A stretch of DNA of 35,371 nt from Halomonas sp. (GTDB lineage Bacteria; Pseudomonadota; Gammaproteobacteria; Pseudomonadales; Halomonadaceae). Under the pieces are notes generated by a model. It saw only the letters and a list, made by a program, of their open reading frames with translations, was not told where the DNA came from and made no database searches. Position numbers and translations under genes: made by a program. This document shows, one piece after another, positions 7,172 to 16,778 of the stretch (position 1 is the stretch's first letter; every line of letters starts with the position of its first letter). The stretch covers positions 1 to 35,371 of the forward strand of contig PUOM01000206.1 of assembly GCA_003552795.1 (NCBI GenBank), given 5' to 3'.

Positions 7172-7200
7172 TTGACTTCGACCGGGCACGACGCTTTGAT
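7172..7200 (+). promoter_or_regulatory. Promoter upstream of pilW
   Basis: TTGACT (7172-7177), a 17-bp spacer and TTTGAT (7195-7200) in the 125-bp gap between rlmN and pilW. It could drive the pilW-rodZ-ispG-hisS-yfgM-bamB-der series, whose genes are closely spaced. Confidence 0.5.
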
Positions 7201-7282
7201 GGTCAGGCTCTTGACCGCCCCGACCCGCCTGCCGTCGGCCTGCCGCCGCGAGAGGCCTCGTGTCGAACCTGGGGAGAACACC

Positions 7283-8035
7283 ATGACGCGCCGTACATGC
7301 CTGCCGGGAACCTCTCGGCTGCCTACCCTGGCACTGCTGCTGAGTAGTCTCTGGCTGGCCGGCTGCGCTACCCAGCAGCAGGGGCTCGGCAACGGCGAGC
7401 GCGAGACCAGCCCGGCGGACGCCTGGACCCAGCTGGGAGTGGCCTACCTGGAGCGCGACAATCTGCAGCGCGCCATGAACGCCCTGGAGCGCGCCCTGCG
7501 GATCGCCCCCAACGACCCCGAAGCGCTGCAGGCCATGGCCCTGGCCTACCAGCGGCAGGGCGAGTACGAGCTGGCCGATGCAAGCTTCCAGCGCGCCCTG
7601 TCGGCGGACCGCCATTTCACCCGGGCGCGCAACAACTACGCGGCCTTCCTGTATGATCGTGGCCGCACTCGCGAGGCCTGCGAGCAGCTCGAACGGGCCT
7701 CCGGCGATGCTCAGTATTCGGCCAGGGCCCAGCTGTTTGCCAACCTGGGGCAGTGCCAGCGTGAGCTTGGCGATCTCGAGGCGGCTCGACAGAGCCTGGA
7801 GCGCGCCCAGAACCTCGACCCGCGCAGCCCTCGCAGCTACTTCACCCTGGCCGAGCTGGAGCATGCCGCCGGTAACCACGAGCGCGCTCAGGAACAGGTC
7901 GACGCCCTGATCCGACTGGCCGGTCCGAGCCCCGAGGCGCTGCGCCTGGCCCGGGAGATCGCCGAAGCCCGTGGCGACGACGCCACCGCGGCCTTCTATT
8001 CCGAACAATTGGACGGCCGACCCGGCACGCCCTGA
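7283..8035 (+). CDS. pilW: Type IV pilus biogenesis lipoprotein PilW (PilF), TPR protein
   Basis: 250 residues. The start at 7283 follows GGGGAG (7271-7276). An N-terminal lipoprotein signal peptide ends in the lipobox LAGC with Cys28 as acylation site. After it come tandem tetratricopeptide repeats (about 45-235), for example AWTQLGVAYLERDNLQRAMN and ALAYQRQGEYELADASFQRA. In pseudomonads and Neisseria the homologue is the outer membrane pilotin for the PilQ secretin, needed for type IV pilus formation and stability. The position between rlmN and rodZ is the conserved one for this gene. Whether the host makes type IV pili cannot be seen here; TPR lipoproteins without the full pilus system exist. 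Confidence 0.88.
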   Translation: MTRRTCLPGTSRLPTLALLLSSLWLAGCATQQQGLGNGERETSPADAWTQLGVAYLERDNLQRAMNALERALRIAPNDPEALQAMALAYQRQGEYELADASFQRALSADRHFTRARNNYAAFLYDRGRTREACEQLERASGDAQYSARAQLFANLGQCQRELGDLEAARQSLERAQNLDPRSPRSYFTLAELEHAAGNHERAQEQVDALIRLAGPSPEALRLAREIAEARGDDATAAFYSEQLDGRPGTP

Positions 8036-8065
8036 CCCAAGACTCTAGACGAAGGATGCTCAGCC

Positions 8066-9061
8066 ATGAGCGACACCCAGACACCGGACCCTGCAGATAC
8101 CGCCTTTTCTGCTTCACCGGGCGAACAGCTCAGGCAGGAGCGGGAGACCCAGGGCCTCTCGATCACCGAGGTGGCTGGCGCCCTCAACCTGCGCCCGGCG
8201 GTGATTCGCGGACTGGAGGAGGACAGCTACGAGGAGGTGCCGGTCGCCGCCTATCGGCGAGGCTATCTGCGCGCCTATGCCAACCTGCTGGGCATCGACG
8301 ACCAGCCGGTTCTCGCCGCCTACCGCGCCCGCAGCGGCGGCGATGAGGCCGAGCGCAAGGTCAGCCCGGTGCAGGTCACCCGCCCACCGACGCGTCTTGG
8401 CACCTGGCTGTTCCGGCTGGTGACCCTGCTGGTCATCGCCGGGCTGATCGGCCTGACCCTGATGTGGTGGCAGAGCCGCGGCGGCAACGAGCCGCCGGGC
8501 GTCGGCGACAGCAGCCCGGTGGCCGTGGACGGCCTGGACGGCACCACCTCCACCATCTCCGAGCCCGAGGCCCCTGAGGTCGAGGCGCCCGGTGCGAGCC
8601 TGCCGCCGCTACCCGAGGAGGGCGAGGGTGAGGACATGGGCCTGGTGGAAGATCCCGCCGCCATGGCCGATGAGCCCGCCGAGGTCGACACCGATACTGC
8701 CGTTGCGCTGGCCGATACCGAGCCCGAGGGGGTCGACGAGGCCGCCGGCGAGGATACCGCCGCCGCGGAGGCCACCGACGATGAGGCCACCGTGGAGGAG
8801 GAAGCCACCGCCGCCGACCCGCGCCAGCTTGAGCTGACCTTCAACGAGCAGTCCTGGACCGAGATCTTCGATGCCAACAACGAGCGCATCCTGGTTGGCC
8901 TGCAGGAACCCGGCACCACCGCCAGCGTCGAAGGTGAACCGCCCTTCCGCCTGACCGTGGGCAACGCCACCGGCGTGGAGCTGATCTGGGCCGGCGACAG
9001 CGTCGACCTCGGCGCCCGCGCCGGCGCCAACAACGTCGCTCGTTTCACTCTGGGAGATTGA
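8066..9061 (+). CDS. rodZ: Cytoskeleton/cell-shape protein RodZ
   Basis: 331 residues. RodZ links MreB filaments to the cell-wall elongation machinery. The cytoplasmic N-terminus holds an Xre-like helix-turn-helix (about 18-85) beginning GEQLRQERETQGLSITEVA, followed by a basic stretch, one transmembrane helix (about 112-135, LFRLVTLLVIAGLIGLTLMW), a long periplasmic linker and a C-terminal DUF4115 beta domain (about 250-331) starting LELTFNEQSWTEIFD. The linker (about 140-250) is extremely rich in Glu, Asp, Ala and Thr, more acidic than in non-halophilic relatives, which suits an exported segment in a salt-adapted organism. GAAGGA precedes the ATG. ispG starts 9 bp after the stop. Confidence 0.92.
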   Translation: MSDTQTPDPADTAFSASPGEQLRQERETQGLSITEVAGALNLRPAVIRGLEEDSYEEVPVAAYRRGYLRAYANLLGIDDQPVLAAYRARSGGDEAERKVSPVQVTRPPTRLGTWLFRLVTLLVIAGLIGLTLMWWQSRGGNEPPGVGDSSPVAVDGLDGTTSTISEPEAPEVEAPGASLPPLPEEGEGEDMGLVEDPAAMADEPAEVDTDTAVALADTEPEGVDEAAGEDTAAAEATDDEATVEEEATAADPRQLELTFNEQSWTEIFDANNERILVGLQEPGTTASVEGEPPFRLTVGNATGVELIWAGDSVDLGARAGANNVARFTLGD

Positions 9062-9070
9062 TCCGTCACC

Positions 9071-10183
9071 ATGCACGCCCCATCCCCCATCGTTCGTCGC
9101 AAGTCCCGCCAGATCCATGTCGGCCAGGTGCCGGTCGGTGGCGACGCCCCCATCTCGGTGCAGAGCATGACCAACACCGACACCCTGGACGTGGCCGCCA
9201 CCGTGGCGCAGATTCGCCGCCTCGAGGAGGCCGGTGCCGATATCGTGCGCGTCTCCGTGCCCGACATGGACGCCGCCGAGGCCTTCGGCAGGATCAAGCG
9301 TGACGTCTCGGTCCCCCTGGTGGCCGACATTCACTTCGACTACAAGATCGCCCTGCGCGTCGCCGAGCTCGGCGTCGACTGCCTGCGCATCAACCCCGGC
9401 AATATCGGCCGTGAGGACCGGGTGCGCGCCGTGGTCTCGGCCGCCCGGGACAACGGCATCCCGATCCGCATCGGCGTCAACGCCGGCTCGCTGGAGAAGG
9501 ACCTGCAGAAGAAATACGGCGAGCCCACCCCGGACGCCCTGGTCGAGTCCGCCATGCGCCACATCGACCACCTCGATCGCCTCGATTTCCAGGAGTACAA
9601 GGTCAGCGTCAAGGCCTCCGATGTGTTCATGGCGGTGGCCGCCTACCGCAAGCTGGCCGCCCTGATCGAACAGCCCCTGCACCTGGGGATCACCGAGGCG
9701 GGCGGGCTGCGCTCGGGGACCGTCAAGTCCTCCATCGGCCTCGGCCTTTTGCTGATGGACGGCATCGGCGACACCATCCGGGTGTCACTGGCCGCCGACC
9801 CGATCGAGGAGATCAAGGTCGGCTTCGACATGCTCAAGAGCCTGCGCCTGCGCGCCAAGGGCATCAATTTCATCGCCTGCCCCAGCTGCTCGCGCCAGAA
9901 CTTCGACGTCATCGGCACCATGAATGCCCTGGAGGAGCGCCTCGAGGACGTCATGACGCCGCTGGATGTCTCGGTAATCGGCTGCGTGGTCAACGGCCCC
10001 GGCGAGGCCAAGGAGAGCGACATCGGCCTGACCGGGGGCTCGCCGGCCAACCTGGTCTACATCGACGGCAAGCCCGCCAGCAAGCTGCGCAACGACACCC
10101 TGGTCGACGACCTGGAGCGGCTGATCCGCGACAAGGTTCGCGAGAAGGAGCAGGCCGAGAAGGACATGATCGTCCGCGGCTGA
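9071..10183 (+). CDS. ispG: 4-hydroxy-3-methylbut-2-en-1-yl diphosphate synthase IspG (GcpE)
   Basis: 370 residues, close to E. coli IspG (372). This [4Fe-4S] enzyme makes HMBPP from MEcPP, the penultimate step of the non-mevalonate isoprenoid pathway. The N-terminal TIM-barrel carries [16 protein letters not shown]-like sequence ([16 protein letters not shown], 23-38) and INPGNIG. The cluster ligands are C270 and C273 ([14 protein letters not shown]), C305 ([12 protein letters not shown]) and Glu312. The ribosome binding site GGGAG lies at the end of rodZ, so the two genes are probably translationally linked. The fixed order rodZ-ispG-hisS is shared with E. coli and Pseudomonas. As an Fe-S enzyme it needs a cluster assembly route, which the reduced isc cluster upstream does not fully provide. 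Confidence 0.97.
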   Translation: MHAPSPIVRRKSRQIHVGQVPVGGDAPISVQSMTNTDTLDVAATVAQIRRLEEAGADIVRVSVPDMDAAEAFGRIKRDVSVPLVADIHFDYKIALRVAELGVDCLRINPGNIGREDRVRAVVSAARDNGIPIRIGVNAGSLEKDLQKKYGEPTPDALVESAMRHIDHLDRLDFQEYKVSVKASDVFMAVAAYRKLAALIEQPLHLGITEAGGLRSGTVKSSIGLGLLLMDGIGDTIRVSLAADPIEEIKVGFDMLKSLRLRAKGINFIACPSCSRQNFDVIGTMNALEERLEDVMTPLDVSVIGCVVNGPGEAKESDIGLTGGSPANLVYIDGKPASKLRNDTLVDDLERLIRDKVREKEQAEKDMIVRG

Positions 10184-10227
10184 ATCGCAGCACGAAAGCG
10201 CCGCGGCGACCCATCAAGGAGCAAGCG

Positions 10228-11538
10228 TTGAGCAAGTCCGACAGTAGCAAGAAGAAGATCCAGGCCATTCGCGGCATGAACGACCTGCTGCCCGAGCACT
10301 CCCCCCTGTGGCAGTACTTCGAGGGCAAGGTGCGGTCGCTGCTGGCCCGCTACGGCTACGCCGAGATCCGCACCCCCATCGTCGAGCAGACCGCCCTGTT
10401 CGCGCGCTCAATCGGCGAAGTGACCGATATCGTCGAGAAGGAGATGTACACCTTCGAGGATCGCAACGGCGACAGCCTGACCCTGCGCCCCGAAGGCACG
10501 GCGAGCTGCGTGCGCGCGGCCATGGAGCACGGGCTGCTGCACAACCAGACCCAGCGACTCTGGTACCAGGGCCCGATGTTCCGCCACGAGCGCCCCCAGA
10601 AGGGCCGCTACCGCCAGTTCCATCAGGTGGGCGTGGAGACCTTCGGCCTCGAGGGCCCGGACATCGACGCCGAGGTGATCCTGCTCTCGGCGCGCCTGTG
10701 GCGCGAGCTGGGCCTGCTGGAGCAGGTCACCCTGGAGCTCAACTCCCTGGGCTCTGCCGAAGCGCGGGCCGCCTACCGCGACACCCTGGTGGCCTATTTC
10801 GAGCAGCACCATGACCGGCTCGACGAGGACTCCCGGCGCCGACTGACCAGCAACCCGCTGCGCATCCTGGACTCCAAGAACCCGGAGATGGCCGCGATGC
10901 TGGCCGATGCGCCGAAGCTGATCGACCATCTGGACGAGGAGTCCCGGGCGCACTTCGAGGCGCTCTGCGCCATGCTCGATGCCGCCGGCATCACCTACGA
11001 GATCAACCCGAGGCTGGTGCGCGGCCTGGACTACTACGGCCGCACCGTCTTCGAGTGGACCACCACCGCGCTGGGCAGCCAGGGCACGATATGCGCCGGC
11101 GGCCGCTACGATGGCCTGGTGGAGCAGCTCGGCGGCAAGCCGACCCCGGCGGTGGGCTTCGCCATGGGCATCGAGCGGCTGGTGCTGCTGCTCGAGACCC
11201 TCGAGCTGGTGCCGGATGCCGCCCGCGGCGAGCTCGACCTCTACCTGCTGCCCATGGATGACGCCGCCACCGGTGCCGCCCTGCAGCTGGGCGAACGGCT
11301 GCGCGGCGAGCTGCCCGGCCTGCGCGCCCAGCTGCACTGTGGCGGCGGCAGCTTCAAGAGTCGCCTCAAGAAGGCCGACAAGAGCGGTGCGCGGCTGGCC
11401 CTGCTGCTGGGCGAGAACGAGCTGAACCATGGCACCGCGACCCTGAAGTTCCTGCGCGAGGAGCGCGAACAGCAGAGCCTGGCCCAGGAAGCTCTGGCCG
11501 AAACCCTCACCGGGCTGCTGGGCAACCGGGACACCTGA
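10228..11538 (+). CDS. hisS: Histidyl-tRNA synthetase
   Basis: 436 residues, class II synthetase that charges tRNA-His. The start is a TTG at 10228-10230, supported by AAGGAGC at 10216-10222 and by the first in-frame ATG being 16 codons later, inside the conserved IRGMNDLLP. Motif 1 lies in the N-terminal segment, motif 2 in [20 protein letters not shown], and the two HisA signatures [15 protein letters not shown] and a C-terminal motif 3 region ([15 protein letters not shown]) are complete. The anticodon-binding domain covers about 330-436. The substrate-binding GRYDGL is also visible. It sits 44 bp after ispG in the conserved block. Confidence 0.97.
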   Translation: MSKSDSSKKKIQAIRGMNDLLPEHSPLWQYFEGKVRSLLARYGYAEIRTPIVEQTALFARSIGEVTDIVEKEMYTFEDRNGDSLTLRPEGTASCVRAAMEHGLLHNQTQRLWYQGPMFRHERPQKGRYRQFHQVGVETFGLEGPDIDAEVILLSARLWRELGLLEQVTLELNSLGSAEARAAYRDTLVAYFEQHHDRLDEDSRRRLTSNPLRILDSKNPEMAAMLADAPKLIDHLDEESRAHFEALCAMLDAAGITYEINPRLVRGLDYYGRTVFEWTTTALGSQGTICAGGRYDGLVEQLGGKPTPAVGFAMGIERLVLLLETLELVPDAARGELDLYLLPMDDAATGAALQLGERLRGELPGLRAQLHCGGGSFKSRLKKADKSGARLALLLGENELNHGTATLKFLREEREQQSLAQEALAETLTGLLGNRDT

Positions 11539-11621
11539 CCATCCGGGCGTCGGCGATGGCCCGGCGTCCACTGGAGCACGTCTTCCATAAGGCGCTCCAT
11601 CGAAAGACAAGGAGGCCGCCC

Positions 11622-12275
11622 GTGGCGGAGCTGAGAACCGAAGAAGAACAGGTCGATGCGCTCAAGCGCTGGTGGAAGGAGAACGGCGTCTCGCTGATTG
11701 CCGGGGTGGCCCTGGCCGCCGCCGGCATCCTCGGCTGGAACGCCTGGCAGAACCATCAGGAGAACCAGGCCTCGGCCGCCTCCATGCGCTACCAGCACCT
11801 GATCAACCTGACGGCCGGCGAGCTGGACGACGCGAGCATCGCCGAGGCCCGGGAGCTGGTGGTAGAGATCACCGACAATCACGGCCGCACCCTCTACGCC
11901 GACCTGGCACGGCTGCTCGATGCCCGCCTGGCGGTGGCCCAGGATGACCCGGCCGAGGCTCGCGCCGCCCTGGAGGCGGTGATCGATGCCAGCGGTCGCG
12001 ACTACGTCAAGGGCCTGGCCCGCCTGCGCCTGGCGCGCCTGCAGATCGCCGACGGCGACGCCGAGACGGCCCTGGCCACCCTCGACGCCGGCGTGCCCGA
12101 GTCGCTGGCCGCCCAGCGCGCCGAGGTGCGCGGTGACGCCCATCACGCCCTGGGGAGCGACAGCGACGCCGGCGAGGCCTGGCGTGAGGCGCTGGAGCTG
12201 GCCGAGGCCCGCGACCAGTCGCTCTATGGCGTGCAGCTCAAGCTCGACAATCTGGGCCTTGGAGCCAACTCATGA
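11622..12275 (+). CDS. yfgM: YfgM family ancillary Sec translocon/BAM-associated TPR protein
   Basis: 217 residues from a GTG start at 11622, chosen because a strong AAGGAGG (11609-11615) precedes it with 6-nt spacing. The longer in-frame reading from 11556 has no such signal. The protein starts VAELRTEEEQVDALKRWWKENG, the family beginning, followed by one transmembrane helix (about 23-43, SLIAGVALAAAGILGW) and a periplasmic TPR-like domain rich in Ala, Leu, Asp and Glu. In E. coli YfgM associates with SecYEG together with the chaperone PpiD. The stop codon overlaps the bamB start as ATGA at 12272-12275, so the two are translationally coupled. Confidence 0.9.
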   Translation: MAELRTEEEQVDALKRWWKENGVSLIAGVALAAAGILGWNAWQNHQENQASAASMRYQHLINLTAGELDDASIAEARELVVEITDNHGRTLYADLARLLDARLAVAQDDPAEARAALEAVIDASGRDYVKGLARLRLARLQIADGDAETALATLDAGVPESLAAQRAEVRGDAHHALGSDSDAGEAWREALELAEARDQSLYGVQLKLDNLGLGANS

Positions 12276-13420
12276 AACCGACCTTTCTGATCGCCGCCGT
12301 AGCCGGACTGCTCGTGCTCACCGGCTGTGCTCGCAACCAGGTGGAGCCGCAGTATCCCCCCAAGGAGCTCGCAAGCTTCGAGGAGCGCACCGAACTCTCC
12401 AGCGTCTGGGGCCAGCGGGTCGGCCGCGGCCTGGGCCGTGCTACCTACCCGATCGCCCCCTTCCGGGATGGTGACACCCTGTTCGCCGCCGATGAGCGCG
12501 GCCGACTGGCCGCCTTTGATGCCGATGACGGCGATCGCCAGTGGCAGGTGGATCTCGAGGCGCCCGTCTCCAGCGGCCTGACCGCCGTGGCCGGCGATAT
12601 CTACCTGGGCACCCGCGACGGTGAAGTGCTGGCCGTGAGCCAGCGCGACGGCAGCGTGCGCTGGCGCGCTCGCGTACCCAGCGAGGTTCTCGCCGCCCCG
12701 CAGCCCAACCAGCAGCTGCTGGTGGTGCAGAGCGTCGACGGCAGCGTGACCGCTCTGGACCGCGCCAGCGGCGAGGAGCGCTGGAGCTACACCGCCAGCC
12801 GCCCCTCGCTGACCCTGCGCGGTACCGGCACCCCCACGGTGATCGACCCGGTCACCTTCGCCGGCTTCGCCAACGGCCGCCTGGTCACTCTGGACAACCG
12901 CAGCGGCCAGCCGCTGTGGGAGCAGCGCGTTGCCGTGCCCCAGGGCCGCAGCGACATCGAACGCCTGGTGGATCTGGCCGCACAGCCGGTGCTCACCCCG
13001 GACGGCCGTCTCTTCGTCTCCAGCTTCAACGGCCGCCTGATGGCCCTGGAAGCCACCCGCGGCGAGCCGCTGTGGGCCATCGACTTCTCCAGCTTCCACA
13101 CGCCGCTTGTGGTCGGTGACTTCCTGTTCGCCGTCAACGAGGCGGGCCATGTCCACGCCCTGGATGCCAACAGCGGCGAGGAGGTGTGGCGCAATACCGA
13201 CCTGGAGGGTCGCAGCATCACCGCCCCGGCCTTCGCCGACGGCCATCTGGTGTTCGGCGACTACGAGGGCTATCTGCACCTGATCGACGCACGCAGCGGC
13301 GAGATCGTCGGCCGTGAGCGGGTCGACCGCTCCGGCATCAGCCTCCGCCCGATCACCGAAGGCAGCCGCATCCATGTGCTCGCCAACGACGGCAGCCTAG
13401 AGACCCTGGACATCCAATGA
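12272..13420 (+). CDS. bamB: Outer membrane assembly lipoprotein BamB
   Basis: 382 residues. BamB is the eight-bladed beta-propeller lipoprotein of the BAM complex that folds and inserts outer membrane proteins. The signal peptide ends in LTGC with Cys19 lipidated. The mature protein has repeated PQQ-like blades, seen in recurring patterns such as [50 protein letters not shown] and GEEVWRNTD, each with a Trp in a fixed place. The segment ending each blade contains G-x-x-x-A-L-D. Starts and stops overlap on both sides (ATGA with yfgM and ATGA with der at 13417-13420), giving a tightly coupled yfgM-bamB-der unit as in E. coli. Confidence 0.95.
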   Translation: MKPTFLIAAVAGLLVLTGCARNQVEPQYPPKELASFEERTELSSVWGQRVGRGLGRATYPIAPFRDGDTLFAADERGRLAAFDADDGDRQWQVDLEAPVSSGLTAVAGDIYLGTRDGEVLAVSQRDGSVRWRARVPSEVLAAPQPNQQLLVVQSVDGSVTALDRASGEERWSYTASRPSLTLRGTGTPTVIDPVTFAGFANGRLVTLDNRSGQPLWEQRVAVPQGRSDIERLVDLAAQPVLTPDGRLFVSSFNGRLMALEATRGEPLWAIDFSSFHTPLVVGDFLFAVNEAGHVHALDANSGEEVWRNTDLEGRSITAPAFADGHLVFGDYEGYLHLIDARSGEIVGRERVDRSGISLRPITEGSRIHVLANDGSLETLDIQ

Positions 13421-14823
13421 CACCCGTGATCGCCCTGGTCGGCCGCCCCAACGTGGGCAAGTCGACCCTGTTCAACCGCCTGACCCGCTCCCGGGACGCC
13501 CTGGTGGCCGACTTTCCCGGCCTGACCCGCGACCGCAAGTACGGCAACGGCCTGCTCGGCGACAAGGCCTACACGGTGATCGACACCGGCGGCATCAGCG
13601 GCGACGAGGACGGCATCGACGCGGCCATGGCCGAGCAGTCGCTGGTCGCCATCGACGAGGCCGATATCGTGCTCTTCCTGGTCGACGCTCGGGCCGGCCT
13701 CAGCGTGGCCGACCAGGCCATTGCCAACCACCTGCGGGTCAATCAGAAGAAGACCTGGCTGGTGGTCAACAAGACCGACGGCCTGGACGAGGCCACCGCC
13801 ACCGCCGAGTTCTGGGAGCTGGGTCTCGGCGAGCCGCGCCCCATCGCCGCCGCCCACGGCCGCAACGTCACCTCGCTGATCGACGAGGTGCTCGCGCCCT
13901 TCCCCGAGCGCGACGAGAGCATCCCGGCGGATACCGGCACCAAGGGCATCCGCATCGGCGTGATCGGTCGCCCCAACGTGGGCAAGTCGACCCTGGTCAA
14001 CCGCCTGCTCGGCGAGGAGCGGGTGGTGGTCTACGACGAGGCCGGCACCACCCGCGACGCCATCGAGATTCCCTTCGAGCGTCGCGGCAAGCCCTATGTG
14101 CTGGTCGATACCGCCGGCGTCCGTCGGCGCAAGAACGTCCACGAGACGGCCGAGAAGTTCTCGATCATCAAGACCCTGGAGGCGATCAAGGAGTGCCATG
14201 TCGCCATCGTGGTGCTGGATGGCCGCTCGGGCCTGGTGGAACAGGACCTGCACCTGCTCGACTATGTGCTGACCAGCGGGCGCGCCCTGGTGCTGACGGT
14301 CAACAAGTGGGACGGCCTGGAGCACGACGCCAAGGAGAAGATGCGCAACGAGATCAAGCGCCGCCTGGGCTTTGCCGACTACGCCGACCTGCACTTCATC
14401 TCGGCGCTGCACGGCACCGGCGTGGGTGACCTCTACCCGTCACTGGAACGCGCCTTCGCCTCGGCCAACGCCCACTGGTCCACCAACCGACTGACCAGCA
14501 TCCTTCAGGATGCGGTGGAGTCCCATCAGCCGCCCATGGTGCATGGCCGGCGGATCAAGCTGCGCATGGCCCACCAGGGTGGCGCCAATCCGCCCATCAT
14601 CGTGGTCCACGGCAACCAGACCGGGTCGCTGCCCGAGGCCTACCGACGCTACCTGACCAACACCTTCCGCAAGGTGCTCAAGGTGCGCGGCACGCCGATG
14701 CGCTTCGAGTTCCGCTCCGGCAAGAACCCCTTCGACCCCATGGCCGATGCCAGCGACCGCGAGAAGGCCAAGAAGCGTGAGCTGGGACGCACCAAGGAGG
14801 CGCGCAACAGCCGTCGCCGCTGA
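13417..14823 (+). CDS. der: Ribosome biogenesis GTPase Der (EngA)
   Basis: 468 residues. Der is an essential GTPase with two consecutive G domains that assists 50S subunit maturation. The first G domain has G1 GRPNVGKS at 9-16, a DTGG G3 motif near 56-59 and NKTD at 118-121. The second has GRPNVGKS at 184-191, DTAG and NKWD. The C-terminal KH-like domain (about 355-445) includes [11 protein letters not shown]. The protein ends with a basic tail rich in Lys and Arg ([18 protein letters not shown]), likely for rRNA contact. The acidic spacer between the G domains is short ([12 protein letters not shown]). It is the last gene before a strong terminator, closing the conserved block. Confidence 0.97.
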   Translation: MTPVIALVGRPNVGKSTLFNRLTRSRDALVADFPGLTRDRKYGNGLLGDKAYTVIDTGGISGDEDGIDAAMAEQSLVAIDEADIVLFLVDARAGLSVADQAIANHLRVNQKKTWLVVNKTDGLDEATATAEFWELGLGEPRPIAAAHGRNVTSLIDEVLAPFPERDESIPADTGTKGIRIGVIGRPNVGKSTLVNRLLGEERVVVYDEAGTTRDAIEIPFERRGKPYVLVDTAGVRRRKNVHETAEKFSIIKTLEAIKECHVAIVVLDGRSGLVEQDLHLLDYVLTSGRALVLTVNKWDGLEHDAKEKMRNEIKRRLGFADYADLHFISALHGTGVGDLYPSLERAFASANAHWSTNRLTSILQDAVESHQPPMVHGRRIKLRMAHQGGANPPIIVVHGNQTGSLPEAYRRYLTNTFRKVLKVRGTPMRFEFRSGKNPFDPMADASDREKAKKRELGRTKEARNSRRR

Positions 14824-14834
14824 CCCCGCCCTAG

Positions 14835-14880
14835 CGCCGGCGCCCGACCCGCCTCCCGGTGGGTCGGGCGCCGGCGTTTT
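14835..14880 (+). terminator. Rho-independent terminator after der
   Basis: A perfect 16-bp stem (14835-14850 pairing with 14861-14876), nearly all G and C, with a 10-nt loop, followed by TTTT at 14877-14880 and a second T-rich stretch at 14886-14892. It lies 11 bp after the der stop and closes the long plus-strand series. Confidence 0.92.
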
Positions 14881-14920
14881 CGTCTGCTTTTTCGGCCGAA
14901 AACCGCCCCGCAGAATTCGC

Positions 14921-14980
14921 TTGACAGGAACATTGGCCGACCTTCCAATACGCCAGTTTTGCGCTGCAGCATTGCAGCGC
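14921..14980 (+). promoter_or_regulatory. Promoter of the lipoprotein gene, with a palindrome near the transcription start
   Basis: Consensus TTGACA (14921-14926), 17-bp spacer and TCCAAT (14944-14949). About 11 bp after the -10 begins a perfect inverted repeat, GCGCTGCA (14961-14968) and TGCAGCGC (14973-14980), with a GCAT loop. It would lie at or just after +1, so it could be an operator or a hairpin at the 5' end of the mRNA. Confidence 0.6.
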
Positions 14981-15019
14981 TCCGGGCCCCGCCCACCCTG
15001 CCACTGGAGGCACCCCACG

Positions 15020-15649
15020 ATGATGTCTCGTCGCGTTCCTGCCCGTTTCCGGCGCTGGCGCCTGCTCGCGCCGCTCTGCCTCTCCGCCCTGCTCGCCGGC
15101 TGCCTGGCACTGCCGCAGACCGGGCTCTTCGCCTTCCGCCTGGCGGTGACCTCGCTGGGGGTGGAGGAAGTGCGCATCGGCTCCTATGCCGTGGATGCCC
15201 GCTTCGACACCAGCGATATCATGTCGCTGGCGATGTCGAGTCTGGGGGCCGGCAGCCTGCCGGTGCAGGCGACCCTGGCCATGGGTCTGGGGCTGCCGAC
15301 CGGCATGCCGCCGGTGGAGATGTCCGGCTTCCGCTGGACCCTGGACATGCCGGGTGCTGACCCGGTGAGCGGCAACTACAAGCAGGACGTCACCCTGACC
15401 TCGGGTGACGACGCCAACCTGCGCCTGCCGGTGGCCTTTGATCTGCTGGCCGGCGGCCGCGAGGGGCTCGGCCCCATGGTGGAGCTGGCCAGCCAGATGG
15501 CCCGCCAGGGCGAACTGCCCGCCGGCAGCGAGCTTGCCATCACGCCCGGCGACCTGCGCGGCCTGGGCATGACCCTGCCCGCCGGCCTGCTCACCCCCAC
15601 CATCCGCCTGGGCGTCGGCGAGGACGGCAGGCTGATTCCGCGGGGCTGA
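15020..15649 (+). CDS. Uncharacterised lipoprotein
   Basis: 209 residues from the ATG at 15020, preceded by GGAGG at 15006-15010; a second ATG follows directly at 15023. An Arg-rich n-region, hydrophobic core and the lipobox LLAGC place the acylated cysteine at 28. The mature part starts LALPQTGLFAFRLAVTSLGVEEVRIG and is a soluble, beta-rich domain with Gly/Met-rich segments (for example MSLAMSSLGAGSLPVQATLAM), no cysteines and no motif I recognise. The alternation and length would fit a small beta-sandwich such as an LEA14-like domain, but this is speculation. It has its own promoter and is isolated from der by the terminator, so it is probably monocistronic. The downstream gene converges on it. 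Confidence 0.75.
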   Translation: MMSRRVPARFRRWRLLAPLCLSALLAGCLALPQTGLFAFRLAVTSLGVEEVRIGSYAVDARFDTSDIMSLAMSSLGAGSLPVQATLAMGLGLPTGMPPVEMSGFRWTLDMPGADPVSGNYKQDVTLTSGDDANLRLPVAFDLLAGGREGLGPMVELASQMARQGELPAGSELAITPGDLRGLGMTLPAGLLTPTIRLGVGEDGRLIPRG

Positions 15650-15884
15650 TATGCCCCACCCGCCGCGCTTCGCGCTTTGAGGAGGCTTGAGGTTACTGGT
15701 GGGAGATCGGCTCTGCCGGGCGAATGGCGCCGCAGGCGCCCTCGGCGGCATTGCTTGCGTCAGCGCATGCCGCCCAGGAGCCCTTCGGTCTCCCTTCGTC
15801 GAAGCGTCGAACCGCGAGAGAGCCCAGCTCCAGTGTGTACTTGACCTCAACAGGGGTTTACGCAAGTTTACCGAGCGAAACTTC
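15650..15884. other. Convergent intergenic region with an imperfect inverted repeat
   Basis: 235 bp between the lipoprotein gene and the convergent ATPase gene. No coding region with a ribosome binding site was found. GGGAGA (15701-15706) and TCTCCC (15789-15794) bound an imperfect inverted repeat of about 94 bp that could act as a factor-independent or processing hairpin for both genes. There is no clear T tract. Confidence 0.35.
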
Positions 15885-16751
15885 CTACTTCCCGTGCAGG
15901 CGGCGGCGGCCCACCCACTGGGTGGCGAACTGCCAGGCGCCGCGGCCGCTGCGCCCGCCGCGCAGGGTGGCGAAGCGGATCGCCTCGGCGCGGGCCTCGG
16001 CATTCCAGTCCTGCCGCTTGCCCAGCTGGGTGACCCAGTGGCAGCACGCCTCCAGGTAGACATCCTGGTTGAAGGGGTGGAAGCCCAGCCACAGCCCGAA
16101 GCGGTCCGAGAGCGAGATCTTCTCCTCCACGGCATCGCCGTGGTGCAGCTCGTCGCCCACCAGCCTGGAGCCCTCGTTGTCGCTCATGGACTCCGGCAGC
16201 AGATGGCGGCGGTTGGAGGTGGCGTAGAGCAGCACGTTGGGCGGCGGGCCGGTCAGGGCGCCGTCCAGCACGCTCTTGAGCGCCTTGTAGGCGTCGTCGT
16301 GACCCTCGAAGGAGAGATCGTCGCAGTAGACCACGAAGCGCTGCTCATGATGGCGCAGCTGCTCCACCAGCATGGGCAGGCTGGCAGGGTCGTGGCGATC
16401 CACCTGCACCAGCCGCAGCCCCTCTCCGGCCAGAGAGTTGAGCAGGGCGCGGATCAGCGACGACTTGCCGCTGCCCCGGGAGCCCCACAGCAGCGCATGG
16501 TTGGCCGGCAGGCCCTGGAGGAAGGCCCGGGTGTTGTCCACCAGCGCCAGCTTCTGGCGCTCGATGCCCAGCAGGTCGTCCAGGCTCAGGGCGTCCCGGG
16601 GCGGCACCGGCAGCAGTCGCCCCCCCAGGCTGTGGCGCTGCCAGAGGGCGGCAATATCCCGCGACCAGTCAACCTCCTGGGGAGGCGGCGGCAGCCAGTG
16701 CTCCACGTGATCAAGCAGGTTGAGCAGGCGACGCGTCAGCTCGGGATCCAT
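15885..16751 (-). CDS. DUF815-type AAA+ P-loop ATPase
   Basis: 288 residues from the ATG at 16751, preceded on the minus strand by AAGGAG. The Walker A motif is GSRGSGKSS at 90-98, the Walker B region is VVYCDDLSFE at 140-149, and LLYATSNRRHLLPE (about 173-186) corresponds to sensor 1. The region LLGIERQKLALVDNT just before the P-loop is the family hallmark: in DUF815 proteins a conserved DLLGIDRQK-like sequence precedes the nucleotide site. The family is widespread in proteobacteria and has no firmly established role. The gene is transcribed alone, convergent to the lipoprotein gene and divergent from the M48 peptidase gene, so context says little. Confidence 0.88.
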   Translation of the reverse strand: MDPELTRRLLNLLDHVEHWLPPPPQEVDWSRDIAALWQRHSLGGRLLPVPPRDALSLDDLLGIERQKLALVDNTRAFLQGLPANHALLWGSRGSGKSSLIRALLNSLAGEGLRLVQVDRHDPASLPMLVEQLRHHEQRFVVYCDDLSFEGHDDAYKALKSVLDGALTGPPPNVLLYATSNRRHLLPESMSDNEGSRLVGDELHHGDAVEEKISLSDRFGLWLGFHPFNQDVYLEACCHWVTQLGKRQDWNAEARAEAIRFATLRGGRSGRGAWQFATQWVGRRRLHGK

Positions 16752-16778
16752 GGCAATCTCCTTCTCCGTATCGAGCGG

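Noticed and set aside
10174-10206. CCGCGGC/GCCGCGG inverted repeat between ispG and hisS as a terminator
   Set aside because: The 19-nt loop and lack of T tract argue against termination, and the genes belong to a conserved block.
11543-11564. CCGGGC/GCCCGG hairpin after hisS as a terminator
   Set aside because: Only 6 bp with no T tract; expected by chance in GC-rich DNA.
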